Shown one piece after another: positions 36,050 through 46,100 of a stretch of 64,000 nucleotides of DNA (its first letter is position 1; the number at the start of each line of letters is the position of its first letter). The stretch is from Paraburkholderia sp. UYCP14C (GTDB taxonomy: Bacteria; Pseudomonadota; Gammaproteobacteria; Burkholderiales; Burkholderiaceae): positions 62,001 through 126,000 of the forward strand of contig NZ_SELS01000013.1 in assembly GCF_004197395.1 (NCBI RefSeq). The letters run 5' to 3'. A program made the translations under genes and the position numbers. The notes below the pieces were generated by a model. It was not told the origin of the DNA, did no database searches, and saw only the letters and a list, made by a program, of their open reading frames with translations.

Positions 36050-37497
36050 ACGAATACGAAAATGTCGATGTACTGATCGCGCACGGCTCGGTGATCACGA
36101 TGGATCCATCGCGCCGCGTCATCGACGATGGCGCGGTGGCCGTCAAGGGCGAGCGCATCGTTGCCGTCGGCGAAACGAACGAGTTGGCGCGGCGATATCG
36201 CGCGGCACGGGTGATCGATGCGCGCCGCAAGGCCGTACTGCCGGGTCTCATCGATGCCCACGCTCATGCCGGACACGCGATGCTGAAAACGATCGGCGGC
36301 GCGGACGGCGACGCATGGACGGCGGCGTGCGAGGCGATCTATACGCGCGCATCCGACGAGGCGTTCTGGGAAACCGAGTCACATCTCGCGGCGCTCGAGC
36401 GTCTGAAGGCGGGCGTGACAACGGGCGTGTCGCTGCTGGGCGGCGGAGATTCGATCATGCGTGTCGATGACGCCGTGTACGCGCGGCGTCACTGCGACGC
36501 CGTGGTCAGGACGGGCACGCGTTCGATCGTCGCGGTCGGATCGTCGCGTCCGCCCGCGCCTCGTGCCTATACACGGCACGCCGCAGGCGGCAGCGAGACG
36601 CGCGAGATTTCCTTCGATCGCATGTTCGAGGTATGCAGGGACATTGTCGATGCGTGTCACGGCGATGCCGATGGCCGCATCCGGATCGCGCTGACGCTAC
36701 CCGTGTATGCGCCGGACCACTATCCGGACGTCGCGCGCTACGAACGCGACTTTCGCCGCGAGGCGGCGCGCTATGCGGCCTTCGCTCGCGAACGGGGCTT
36801 GGGTTTTACCCAGGATGGCCATCGCGCGGGCTCACTCGATTTCGCGCATCGCGAACTGGGACTGCTGAGCGCGCAGTCGTTCATGTCGCATGCCATCGAT
36901 CTGACCCAGGCCGACATCGCGGCATGCGTCGAGACGGGCGCTTCGATCGTGCACAACCCGAGCGCGATCATGTCGATCATCGGACGCTGCCCGGTCCCGG
37001 AACTGATCGATGCGGGCGTGACGGTGGCGATCGGTTCCGACGGCGCGGCGCCCGACCGCGGTTACGACATGTTCCGGCACATGTGGCAATGCATGCACTA
37101 CCATCGCCGGCACTTTCGCGATCCGGATGTTCTGCCGCACGGCAAGGTGCTCGAAATGGTGACGATCGATGCCGCGCGGGCATTGTCGCTCGATAGCGAA
37201 CTGGGCTCGCTCGAAGCGGGCAAGCAGGCCGACATCATTCTGGTCGACCTGTTCAAGCCGCACCTGATGCCGATGCATATGCCTGTCTACCGCGTCACCT
37301 GCTTCGCCAATGCCGGCGACGTATGCATGACGATGGTCGGTGGAAAGATCCTGATGGAGGACTACCGGGTGCTGTCGGTCGATGAAGACGCGATACTCGA
37401 ACGCGTCTCGGAGGTCGCGGAGCATACGTTCGAGCGCGCTGGTTTGCGTCATCTGCTCGATGCGCCGCCAACGCTCTGGGGGCGCAGCCACTATTGA
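36046..37497 (+). CDS. TRZ/ATZ-type amidohydrolase (S-adenosylhomocysteine/guanine-deaminase-like)
   Basis: 483 residues from the ATG at 36046; the frame before it is a shadow of the preceding gene. The subtype III amidohydrolase pattern is seen: LPGLIDAHAHAGHAML (HxH metal ligands), GFTQDGHRAG, MSHAIDLTQADI (His), GSDGAAPDRGYDMF (metal Asp) and the C-terminal sandwich SLEAGKQADIILVDL. Related enzymes deaminate or dechlorinate aminated heterocycles (MtaD, AtzB, TrzA, guanine deaminase). The position downstream of the CodA-like gene and symporter suggests the second hydrolytic step of the same pathway. Confidence 0.9.
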   Translation: MNEYENVDVLIAHGSVITMDPSRRVIDDGAVAVKGERIVAVGETNELARRYRAARVIDARRKAVLPGLIDAHAHAGHAMLKTIGGADGDAWTAACEAIYTRASDEAFWETESHLAALERLKAGVTTGVSLLGGGDSIMRVDDAVYARRHCDAVVRTGTRSIVAVGSSRPPAPRAYTRHAAGGSETREISFDRMFEVCRDIVDACHGDADGRIRIALTLPVYAPDHYPDVARYERDFRREAARYAAFARERGLGFTQDGHRAGSLDFAHRELGLLSAQSFMSHAIDLTQADIAACVETGASIVHNPSAIMSIIGRCPVPELIDAGVTVAIGSDGAAPDRGYDMFRHMWQCMHYHRRHFRDPDVLPHGKVLEMVTIDAARALSLDSELGSLEAGKQADIILVDLFKPHLMPMHMPVYRVTCFANAGDVCMTMVGGKILMEDYRVLSVDEDAILERVSEVAEHTFERAGLRHLLDAPPTLWGRSHY

Positions 37498-37511
37498 GGC
37501 CCCGTTCGGCG

Positions 37512-37539
37512 CGGCACGCCCGGATGAAGGGGCGTGCCG
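37512..37539. terminator. Bidirectional terminator hairpin
   Basis: Perfect 10-bp arms CGGCACGCCC (37512-37521) and GGGCGTGCCG (37530-37539) with an 8-base loop, followed by a short T run. It lies between the convergent amidohydrolase and bicupin genes. Confidence 0.7.
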
Positions 37540-37551
37540 TTTGGCATGAAT

Positions 37552-38388
37552 TCAGCGCGGCGCGTTGAGCGTCAGCTTCATATGCCGGTTGACGTCCTTG
37601 TACAGCAGATAGCGGAAGCGGCTCGGTCCGCCGGCATAGCAGGCCTGCGGGCAGAACGCGCGCAGCCACATGAAGTCGCCCGCTTCCACCTCGACCCAGT
37701 CCTGGTTCAGTCGATAGACCGCCTTGCCTTCCAGCACGTACAGGCCGTGCTCCATCACGTGCGTTTCCGCGAACGGGATGACGCCGCCCGGCTGGAAGGT
37801 GACGATGTTGACGTGCATATCGTGGCGCATGTCGCTGGTATCGACGAAGCGCGTCGTGACCCAGCGTCCTTCCGTGCCCGGCATCGGAATCGGCTCGATG
37901 TCCTGCTCGTTCTTCACGAACGGTTCGGGAAGCGGCACACCATCCACGGCTTCATAGTGCTTGCGGATCCAGTGAAAGCGTGCGGTGTCCCCGTGGCGAT
38001 TGCGCAATTGCCAGTTCGTGCCTGGCGGAATGAACGCATAGCCGCCCGGCTTGAGGACGTGCAGGCTGCCTTGCAGCGTGACCTCGATTTCGCCTTCGAC
38101 GACGAAAAGCACGCCTTCGGCTTTCTCATCCTGTTCAGGATGCTCGCTGCCGCCGCCGGAAGCCACTTCCATGATGTATTGCGAGAACGTTTCGGCGAAT
38201 CCGGACAGCGGACGCGCCAGAACCCAGAGGCGCGTGTTGTCCCAGAAGGGAAGGTGACTCGTGACGATATCGCGAAGCACGCCCTTCGGAATGACCGCGT
38301 ACGCTTCGGTGAACATCGCGCGATCGGTCAACAACTCCGTCTGTGCAGGATGGCCGCCGTGAGGCGCATAGTAAGTGTTGCTTGACAT
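37552..38388 (-). CDS. allE: (S)-ureidoglycine aminohydrolase-like bicupin
   Basis: 278 residues forming two cupin domains, the architecture of (S)-ureidoglycine aminohydrolase (AllE/UGHY). The N-terminal cupin (about 60-125) has YIMEVASGGGSEHPEQDEKAEGVLFVVEGE. The C-terminal cupin (about 185-265) has the Mn ligands in PFAETHVMEHGLYVLEG and a final MWLRAFCPQACYAGG. The enzyme releases ammonia from ureidoglycine in allantoate degradation. No allantoicase or ureidoglycolate genes adjoin it; here it is clustered with three amidohydrolases. The substrate may therefore be a ureide produced by ring opening of another N-heterocycle. Family assignment is good, function in this cluster is inference. 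Confidence 0.85.
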   Translation of the reverse strand: MSSNTYYAPHGGHPAQTELLTDRAMFTEAYAVIPKGVLRDIVTSHLPFWDNTRLWVLARPLSGFAETFSQYIMEVASGGGSEHPEQDEKAEGVLFVVEGEIEVTLQGSLHVLKPGGYAFIPPGTNWQLRNRHGDTARFHWIRKHYEAVDGVPLPEPFVKNEQDIEPIPMPGTEGRWVTTRFVDTSDMRHDMHVNIVTFQPGGVIPFAETHVMEHGLYVLEGKAVYRLNQDWVEVEAGDFMWLRAFCPQACYAGGPSRFRYLLYKDVNRHMKLTLNAPR

Positions 38389-38409
38389 ACAGGTGTCTCC
38401 GGTAAAGGT

Positions 38410-39645
38410 TCACCTCGTTGCACGCACGGCGACGCCATGGTGATGCCGAGGTTTTTCGGACTCGAATCGCAGACTGGATAGCTCGTACTGGAACTCGCCG
38501 CCGCGGACGATGGCGCGCTCCGCAGGCGCCGCCGCCACAGCGGCAGCGCCGTTGGGCGCCTTGACGATGACGAAGCTCGCGTCACTGCCGGGCTTCAGTC
38601 CGTACGCATCTTTGCCGAGCACGGCGGCGCCGGCGTTGGTGGCCATGTGAAGCGCGACGAGCAACTCGTGGTCGGTGTAGAAACCGGAGCGGTAGCCGAT
38701 CAACATCGCTCTTTGCAGCATGTCGCCATTGCCGTAAGGCCACCAGGCGTCCTGGATGTTGTCGTTGCCGGTAAAGACGCATACGCCTGCTTCACGCAAT
38801 CGCAGGATCGGCGGGAACGCCCGGTCGCCAGGCGCGTTGGTCATGATCGATACGCCGGCCTGCGCTAGCGCCGCGGCGATCCGGTCTACCACACCGGGGG
38901 CGACATCGCCCAACCCGTAGGCATGGCTGACGGCGACGCGGCCCTGCATGCCTGATGCCTTCGTGCGCGCGGCGATCCGGTGCAACTGGTCGATGCCTTG
39001 CTGTCCCGCTTCGTGCAAGTGAATATCGATCTTCACGCCGCGCCTTTCCGCGATGTCGAAGATGATCTGAAGCTGGCCGTCGGCGTCGCCGTCGAGTGTC
39101 GTCGGGTCGATGCCACCGACCACCTCGGCGCCTTCGCATGCAGCCGCATCGAGAATATCCGCCGTGCCGGGACAGGAAACGACACCTGCCTGCGGAAACG
39201 CCACCAGTTCGATGTCGACGAGACCACGCCATTTCTCGCGCGCCGCCATGACCGCGTGCAGGTGGGTCAGTCCCGTGCTTGCGTCGACGTCCACGTGACA
39301 GCGCATTGCCATGGTGCCGAACGATGCGGCCTGGCGTATCAGCGCATCCGCACGGTCCGCGATGGGGCGCGCGCGAGCCAGCTCCTGCTTCTCGACGGCA
39401 AGGCGCTCACGCAGACTCGAGGCTGGCCGGTGAGGGCGCCAGCGATCGCCCACGAAGCTCTTGTCCAGATGGATATGACCATCGACGAAGCCCGGCAGGA
39501 CAAGGTGGCCGTTGAGATCGGTGATCTCTTCGCCGCCGGTCTCGGGGTGTTGCGAGCCGACGGCGGCAAACAGACCGTTTTTGACCGCGAGGTTCAAGGC
39601 GTTGCCATTGACGTCGATGGCATTGATGAAGACGCGGTCGTACAT
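38410..39645 (-). CDS. Cytosine-deaminase-like amidohydrolase (copy 2)
   Basis: 411 residues, start ATG 39645. The same ordered active-site motifs as copy 1 are present: GHIHLDKSF, RCHVDVDAST, DIHLHEAGQQG, VSHAYGLG, and GNDNIQDAWWPYGNGD. It lies 21 bases upstream of the bicupin gene on the same strand, so the two are cotranscribed. Having two diverged CodA-like enzymes on convergent operons suggests two related substrates or successive steps. Cytosolic; no signal peptide. Confidence 0.9.
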   Translation of the reverse strand: MYDRVFINAIDVNGNALNLAVKNGLFAAVGSQHPETGGEEITDLNGHLVLPGFVDGHIHLDKSFVGDRWRPHRPASSLRERLAVEKQELARARPIADRADALIRQAASFGTMAMRCHVDVDASTGLTHLHAVMAAREKWRGLVDIELVAFPQAGVVSCPGTADILDAAACEGAEVVGGIDPTTLDGDADGQLQIIFDIAERRGVKIDIHLHEAGQQGIDQLHRIAARTKASGMQGRVAVSHAYGLGDVAPGVVDRIAAALAQAGVSIMTNAPGDRAFPPILRLREAGVCVFTGNDNIQDAWWPYGNGDMLQRAMLIGYRSGFYTDHELLVALHMATNAGAAVLGKDAYGLKPGSDASFVIVKAPNGAAAVAAAPAERAIVRGGEFQYELSSLRFESEKPRHHHGVAVRATR

Positions 39646-39871
39646 GCTTGTGCCTCAGTGAATCGGGATATGGTCAACACATCCCGAACCTTCGGCGGCG
39701 CTGCGTTGACTAGTCCCTGGGGTGGTGGACCTGTTCAAAGTACAGCAGGCGCATAGCATCTACAAATTAAATGATGAAATGAGATTCATCCATTTTCTGA
39801 ATGGGTCCTCGTCACTCGCGCAGCGTGATGTAGAACTCGCGTCATTTCCGTTTTCGTGAGCGTCGGTTCTG

Positions 39872-40633
39872 CTATGCGAGCAGCTTCGACATCTGCGCGG
39901 CGGCGCGCTTGACCGGCAACGCCAGCGCTTCGTCGTGCTCCGGCCGGTCGGCGAACAGGCGCGACGGCCCGGCGATGCTGAGCGCGGCAACCGGGTTGCC
40001 CGCGGCGTCGACGATCGGCGCCGCGCACGAATCGATGCCTGCTTCGAGACCCGAATGACTCCACGCGCAACCGTCCGCGCGTACTTCGGCGAGACGTGCC
40101 GATAGCGCATCGAACGATGGCGCGTCGGCTTCCTGCCACTCGGTCGCGCAGAGCCGCTCGAGTTCCACGGGAGCGAGCAGTGCGAGCATCGCTAGCCCCG
40201 GCGTCGCACGATACGCGGGCAGCCGGCTGCCGACGCGGATCTGACTGACGAGCGGCGTATCCGGCACTTCTGAGAGCGAGTAGACGATTTCCGCGCCTTC
40301 GCGCATGACCAGATACGCCGACATGCGCGTCGACGCGGCGAGCATCGGCAGTACGGCGCGCGCATGCGCGATCAGATCGGACGATCCCAGCGCGGCCGAC
40401 GCGAGCGTCAGAAACGGCATCCCCAGACGATGTCCGGTGCCGTCCGCGACGATCAGGCCGAGCGCTTCGAGCGATGCGATCAATCGCATCAGCGTGATGC
40501 GATTGACGCCGAGCTGCCGCGCGGCCTCGCTGACATTGCCGGTCTGTCCGCCCTCGGCAATGAAGCGCAACAGCCGGAACGAGCGTTCGACGGCGTTCGG
40601 GGCTTCAGTGCTGCGTTCTGAACCGTCAGACAT
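39872..40633 (-). CDS. IclR-family transcriptional regulator
   Basis: 253 residues from the ATG at 40633. The N-terminal winged HTH is at about residues 12-70 (NAVERSFRLLRFIAEGGQTGNVSEAARQLGVNRITLMRLIASLE), and the IclR effector domain follows with LPAYRATPGLAMLALL, CAAPIVDAAGNPVAALSIAGP. The upstream frame to 40816 is rejected as a shadow. It is 37 bases downstream of the FAD monooxygenase on the same strand and probably controls it, autogenously in one operon. Confidence 0.92.
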   Translation of the reverse strand: MSDGSERSTEAPNAVERSFRLLRFIAEGGQTGNVSEAARQLGVNRITLMRLIASLEALGLIVADGTGHRLGMPFLTLASAALGSSDLIAHARAVLPMLAASTRMSAYLVMREGAEIVYSLSEVPDTPLVSQIRVGSRLPAYRATPGLAMLALLAPVELERLCATEWQEADAPSFDALSARLAEVRADGCAWSHSGLEAGIDSCAAPIVDAAGNPVAALSIAGPSRLFADRPEHDEALALPVKRAAAQMSKLLA

Positions 40634-40670
40634 GCGATGGGCGAGGAGCGAGATAAGGGACAGACAGCGA

Positions 40671-41792
40671 TCATGCCACAGGAACCGTCCACGCATCGTA
40701 GCCGTAGACCCAGCCGGCGTTGCCGCCTTCCTTGAGCCAGTTGTTGCCGCGCGAGCCGATCTGGATGCGCGCGGTGCGCTCGCGACGCGCTTCTTCGTAG
40801 CGTGCGAGCGCGGCATCGAGCGTCGTGGACGAAGCGTCGGCGAGCGCGCGCGACAGCACGACCGCGTCTTCGATCGCCATGCCGGCGCCCTGCGCCATGA
40901 ACGGCATCATCGGATGGCAGGCGTCGCCGAGCAGCGTGAAGTTGCCGCGGCTCCATTGCGGCAGCGGATCGCGCACGTACAGTGCCGAGGCGAGCACGGT
41001 ATCGCAGGCGGCCAGCAGCGTTTTCGCGTCGGCGTGAAAGTGTTTATAGGCCTCGCGCAGCGCGTCGGGGTCGCCGGGGGCGGTCCACGATTCGTTGGTC
41101 CAGTCGGGCTGCGCAGTCGTCGCGAAGATGAACACGTCGCGGCCGCGATTCAACGGGAACGTGACGATCTGCGATTCCGGCGTCGGGCCCCACCATTTGA
41201 CGAACGCGCCGGTTTCGAGATTCGCAAGACGCGTGGCGGGCACCACCGCGCGATACGACACGACGCCGGTGAACTGCGGCGCGTCCGGGCCGAGGATGAA
41301 TTCGCGCACGCCGGAATGGATGCCGTCCGCGCCGATCACGAGATCGAAACGATGCACGGCGCCGTCGGCGAGCGTGACGGTGGCGGCGCCGTCTTCCTGC
41401 GCGAGCTTCGTCACGCGATGGCCGAGCCGCAACGCGCCGGCGGGCATCGCGGCTTCGAGCGCGGTGATCACGTCGGCGCGGTGCATCGTCAATTGCGGGG
41501 CGCCGTACTTGATCTCGGCTTCGTCGGACATCGGCAGATGCGACGTCACTTCGCCGGTGTCCCACGTCCGGCTGATGCGGGCCGACGGACGCGCGGCGGT
41601 TTCGCGCAGCGTCGCGCCGATGCCGAGGCCGTCCAACGCGCGCACCGCGTTCGGCGTCAGGTTGATGTCGGCGCCGACGCGGCCGAAACGCTCGGCCTGT
41701 TCGAACACGACCACGTCGTGGCCTTGCTTGTGCAACGCGATAGCCGCCGCCAGACCGCCGATTCCGCCGCCATTGATTCCGATCTTCAGCAC
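40671..41792 (-). CDS. FAD-dependent aromatic monooxygenase, 6-hydroxynicotinate 3-monooxygenase (NicC)-like
   Basis: 373 residues from a GTG at 41792 with GGAG seven bases upstream; an ATG at 41822 (inside the operator) and longer frames are less likely. It carries the Rossmann motif GGGIGGLAAAIAL, the DG-type GADGIHSGVREFILG, and the flavin-binding GDACHPMMPFMAQGAGMAIEDA. Segments VKWW, PLPQWSRGNFTLLGDACHPM and WVYGYD fit the NicC/salicylate-hydroxylase branch of group A monooxygenases. It would hydroxylate or decarboxylate-hydroxylate an aromatic or pyridine acid using NAD(P)H and O2. No other nicotinate genes are in view, so the substrate is open. Confidence 0.88.
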   Translation of the reverse strand: MLKIGINGGGIGGLAAAIALHKQGHDVVVFEQAERFGRVGADINLTPNAVRALDGLGIGATLRETAARPSARISRTWDTGEVTSHLPMSDEAEIKYGAPQLTMHRADVITALEAAMPAGALRLGHRVTKLAQEDGAATVTLADGAVHRFDLVIGADGIHSGVREFILGPDAPQFTGVVSYRAVVPATRLANLETGAFVKWWGPTPESQIVTFPLNRGRDVFIFATTAQPDWTNESWTAPGDPDALREAYKHFHADAKTLLAACDTVLASALYVRDPLPQWSRGNFTLLGDACHPMMPFMAQGAGMAIEDAVVLSRALADASSTTLDAALARYEEARRERTARIQIGSRGNNWLKEGGNAGWVYGYDAWTVPVA

Positions 41793-42121
41793 TTCGTTTC
41801 TCCGATGTTCATAAATGAACATATTCGTGATAAATTGAACAGGTGACGATTGTGGCCAGAAAATTTTTGGGATGCAACGAGTTTTGGGAGGCGAGGGGCC
41901 TAGGGGAATCCCTTGGTGAGGAAAGCGGAAGTCACGCCGAAGGCCGTGGGGAACGGCGGCGTGATCGTTCATGCGAACCGCGTGCGGGTTGCCCGGTGCG
42001 AATAACGCGGGGAGAAGAAAGGCACCGCGGGGTGCAGGAGAGCGAGCGGGTTGCGCGAAAGACTCGCGAAGATCAGCAACCGCGTAGCGGGCGCTACGCG
42101 GTGTCGGCCTGGAGCGGCCTG
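41793..42121. other. Intergenic region upstream of the FAD monooxygenase
   Basis: 329 bases between two minus-strand genes. It holds the palindrome at 41805-41822 and the monooxygenase promoter. The rest, GC-rich with several near-repeats of GCG/CGC, shows no gene. Confidence 0.45.
41805..41822. promoter_or_regulatory. Candidate operator of the monooxygenase/IclR operon
   Basis: ATGTTCAT-AA-ATGAACAT, a perfect 8-bp inverted repeat with a 2-base centre, 13 bases upstream of the monooxygenase GTG start. The position overlapping the ribosome-binding/promoter region suggests repression, plausibly by the IclR protein of the same operon. Confidence 0.6.
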
Positions 42122-42856
42122 CTACGCCGCAGGCGCGACGGACGCCCCAGCGATCCCATGTCGCGCGAGCGATTCCGCCACGAAGCCCGACGCCTTCATC
42201 TCTTCGACGAACGAACCCAGCGCCTGAGCCGCCGCTTCGCCGCGGCTCTTCGGCACACCCATCGCCTGGCGGATCACCATGAAGCGCTCGTCGAGCAGCC
42301 GCAGTCCTGCGGTTTGCTTCGCATCGGCTTCGAGTTGCTGCTTCACGCCTGCCGCCACTTCCAGCTGCTGCTCGATGAACGTCGGCACGACACTCGGCGA
42401 GCTTGGCGCACGCACGATCTGCGCGGCCTTCAGTTCGCGCGTCAGAAACAGATCGTACGCACTGCCTTTGCCGACGACGACCCGGTTGTGCGGTTGATCC
42501 ACATCCTGATTCGAGCGCACCGGCGAATCGCCGCGCACCAGATAGAAGCCTTCGATCAACACATACGGCGCCGTGAACTCAATCGTTTCGCCGCGCAATG
42601 GATCGATCGCGAAGAAGCCGAAATCCGCGCGTTCCTCGCTGACGGCCTGCACCGATTTGCCGGCCGTATCGAACACCACCAGTTCCAGTTCGACATTCAG
42701 TTTTGCGGCGAACGCGCGCGCGAGGTCGATCGATACGCCGAACGGCTCGCCGGATTCGGTGTGACTCCTGGCGAGGATCGGATTGCCGAGATTGATCGAC
42801 GCACGCAGCTTGCCCGTTGGCGTGAACGCGGCGACGACGGAGGGATCGATGGTCAT
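42122..42856 (-). CDS. Solute-binding-protein-fold protein lacking a signal peptide
   Basis: 244 residues from the ATG at 42856 (MTIDPSVVAAFTPTGKLRASINLG). The PBP type II fold is clear: GVSIDLARAFAAKLNVELELVVFDTAGKSVQAVSEERADFGFFAIDPLRGETIEFTAPYVLIEG. Neither this start nor the longer alternative at 42907 has a hydrophobic leader, so the protein should be cytosolic. Permease genes are absent. Leaderless members may act as cytosolic ligand sensors or be enzymes of the cyclohexadienyl-dehydratase-like type; I cannot decide. Confidence 0.85.
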   Translation of the reverse strand: MTIDPSVVAAFTPTGKLRASINLGNPILARSHTESGEPFGVSIDLARAFAAKLNVELELVVFDTAGKSVQAVSEERADFGFFAIDPLRGETIEFTAPYVLIEGFYLVRGDSPVRSNQDVDQPHNRVVVGKGSAYDLFLTRELKAAQIVRAPSSPSVVPTFIEQQLEVAAGVKQQLEADAKQTAGLRLLDERFMVIRQAMGVPKSRGEAAAQALGSFVEEMKASGFVAESLARHGIAGASVAPAA

Positions 42857-43139
42857 GAAGGCTCTCGTGGTGACCGCGTTCAGGGCGAAGCGCGGTCTCA
42901 GGTTCAAGGATTTCGCTGATGCTCGCGCATCGCTTCAGACGCTTCTTCGTTGCGCTCGCGATCCAGCAATTCGAGCAGATGCAAATGCTGCTTGAAGCGT
43001 ATTCAAAAAATGAGGTGTCTCAAAACGATCTTTAATCCTTGTCAAAACCGGCTCGTCTCAAATTAAAGCAATTGACCTTGTATGGTTTAAATGGAAAATT
43101 AATCAGGCTAAAAATTCAGCCAGATCATACGGGATCAAT

Positions 43140-46100
43140 TTGAGTTCAACATTGGAGCGAGTGCGGAGCTATCTGACCGGACGCCAGGCCGCGCACCTTA
43201 AATTCATACGGCGTGAGGCGCGTCGAGACAGCGAAAGCGGCAAGCCGTTACCGGGGCCGGAAGTATCCGTCGTGTCCTGGGAGATCCGCGAGGAAATCTG
43301 CGAGCCCTATTGCATCAAGGCGGTGATTTCGGCTCCGCTTGCTATCCCTCGAAAGGACGTGCTGGGTCAGTTCGCGCGATTTTCGATCGATCCCGAGGAC
43401 AGTCGCGCGCACCGGGAATTTCATGGGTTCGTGGCGAAATTCGATTCGGTTTCCGAATCGCGCGACGGCCATACCTATCGCGTCGTGATTCGTCAGCATC
43501 TGGCTGTACTCGACGGCCCCAGCAATTGCGCGACGTATCAGGGGCTTGCGTCGTGGCAGATCGTCAAGGAGGTTCTGGACCGTCACAATCTGCGTCCGTG
43601 GATGGGGGTCGAATTCAGGCTGCGCCGCGAGCACCCGAAGCATGCCTTCCGCTTCCAGTACAACATGGGCGACTGGCCGTACATCAGGCTCGAAATGGAG
43701 CAGGCCGGCCTGTACTGCTATACGACGACTGGTGCGCATGGCGAGGTACTGGTCATCGCCGACGACATCGACGGCTACACGCGTCCGCCAATTCCGGTAC
43801 TGGATCGTCCCAGCGCCGACCTGTCCACGTTCGAGGAATCGATCTATTCCCTCGAGGCGCACACGCGCACTGTACCCAAATCGTACGTGGTCGCGGACTA
43901 CAACCCTGAGAGCGCGTGGGACCGCATTCGCGACGAAAGCGGCGTCGTTACGGACGACGACACCATGCTCGGCACGCCGTACGTGTGGGGCACGCACCAC
44001 CAGGACGAGGCCGGTGCGAAACGCGAAGCGCAGTTGCGACATGAGGCCGCTCGCGCGCGGCAGGTGCGGTACAAGGTCGAATCAACGGTGCTCGCGGTGC
44101 GGCCCGGCTGCATCGTGAAGTCGGACAACGCGCATGAAGATGCGATCGCGGGCATGCTCGTGACGAGGGTCGTGCATCGCGGCTCGCGCGCCGAAAGCTA
44201 CATGAACACGTTCCGGGCGATGCCCGCGAACCGGCCCTATCGCATGATGATCGACGAAAGCCGGTGGCCGAGGATTCACGGCACGCTAGGTGCGACGATA
44301 TCCTCGCCCGGCCAGTACAAATTCGCGTACCTCACTGAGAAGGGCGAATATATCGCGCGATTCCACTGCGATTTCGGCAGCTGGCCTAAAGGCGCTGAGA
44401 GCGTGCCATTGCGGCTTGCCAAGCCGTTCGCCGGCAAAAACCATACTGGCCTTCACATGCCGGCGCTCGACGGCGACGAAGCGCTGATCGGCTTCAGGGA
44501 AGGCAACCCGAACAAGCCGATCATCGTCGGGTTCCTCCATAACAGCGAGCGTCCCGACCTTATCAATTCGTCGCGGCGTCGCATGTCGCGCAACGAAATC
44601 CGCACGCAGTCAGGTAACAAGCTGTGGATGGACGATTGGGACGACCAACAAGGTATCGAGCTTGGTACGGAGCACTCCGGCCGCTCGCAATTGAACCTCG
44701 GCTATCTTGCCGACGGCGAACTCAAATCACGCGGCGCGGGAGCGGAACTGCGCACGTCCGGTCACGCTGTGACGCGAGGCGGCGCGGGTGTGATGCTGTC
44801 CGCCTACGACCGGCCCGGCGGCAGCGGCAAACAGCTCAGCATGGCCGAGACGGTTGCGCAGCTCAAGCAGATGCTGGCGCTCGCGGAATCGCTCGCGCGG
44901 TCCGCCGAGGCGTCGAAGGCTTCGCCCGCCGACATCGAGGCGCAGAAGGCCATCAGCGCCGATCTGGACGAACTCAAAAAGCCCGGTGCCGTTATCGCCG
45001 CGCCGGGACCTGTCGGTGTCTTGTCGGGCGACGGCGTGCAGTTTGCCGCCGATGGTTCGATCATCGCGACAGCGAAAAAGGGCGTCCACTTCAGCACGCT
45101 CAAGCGCTTCACCGTTGCCGCTCGCGATGTGATCTCGCTGTTCGCGCAGAAAGGCATGAGTCTGATTTCGGCGGCGGGCAATGTCGTCGTGCAGGCTCAA
45201 CGTGGGGCGATGCAGCTTGCGTCGCAGCAGGACATGACTGTGGAGACCGTGGACGGCGTATTGCATGTGAAGTCGTCGAAGGAGATCGTGCTGAACGTCG
45301 GCGGATCGTATCTGCGCATGACGCCCGGTGGGATCGAGATGGGTACGCGCGGCGGCGTGCTGTTCAAGACGAGTAGCCTCAAGAAGACGGGGCCGGCGCA
45401 GATGGATTTGGGCGGGGTGGCGTTTGCGCCGAAGTTTGTCCCCTACACCACGCAGTGCGAAGTCTGGCGCACCAATCCGGCCTTCGTGCCGCCGCCCGAG
45501 CCAGCGCCTTTGATGGCCCCGGCCCGGAATGCGGGAGCGGTGGCACCGTCACCATTTGGCGATTTCTTCTCGCGTCGATCCAGCGAAGGCGTACCACCGG
45601 GTGCGTCCGCCTTTTCGCCATTTGACGGCAAGCCGTCGAATGTGGATTCGGGGGTGGCTGGAGCCAAGGTCACGTTGAATAGTCCCGGCGATCAGCAACA
45701 GGCTTATGTTGCGCCTGATCCTATCAGGCTGGTGAATGCCGTTCCCTGCGATTGGAAAATATCGGACCTGAAGGCCGATGTACGGGAGCGCATCGAAGCC
45801 CGGTCGTATTGGGGGGTGTTGAATGACCGGACACCGTGGAAGAGCAAGGATGGAACAACTCGGTATCGGGGTGGTGGTTCGAGGGATTCGATTTTCGAAT
45901 TTGCTTATAGCGAGCAAGACAAGGCGATTGTCTGCACGGTTCGGGTGATGCTGATCCCGATGGATCTGTTTCCCGTCGATGCAGAAGGAAATCGTGATCC
46001 TTCAATTCGTCCTCAAACGATTCCATACAACTATCTGGAGCATTGGAGGCTGACGCCGGGCTCCACAGAGAAGGGCGTGAAAAAGGACTATCGCGATGCG

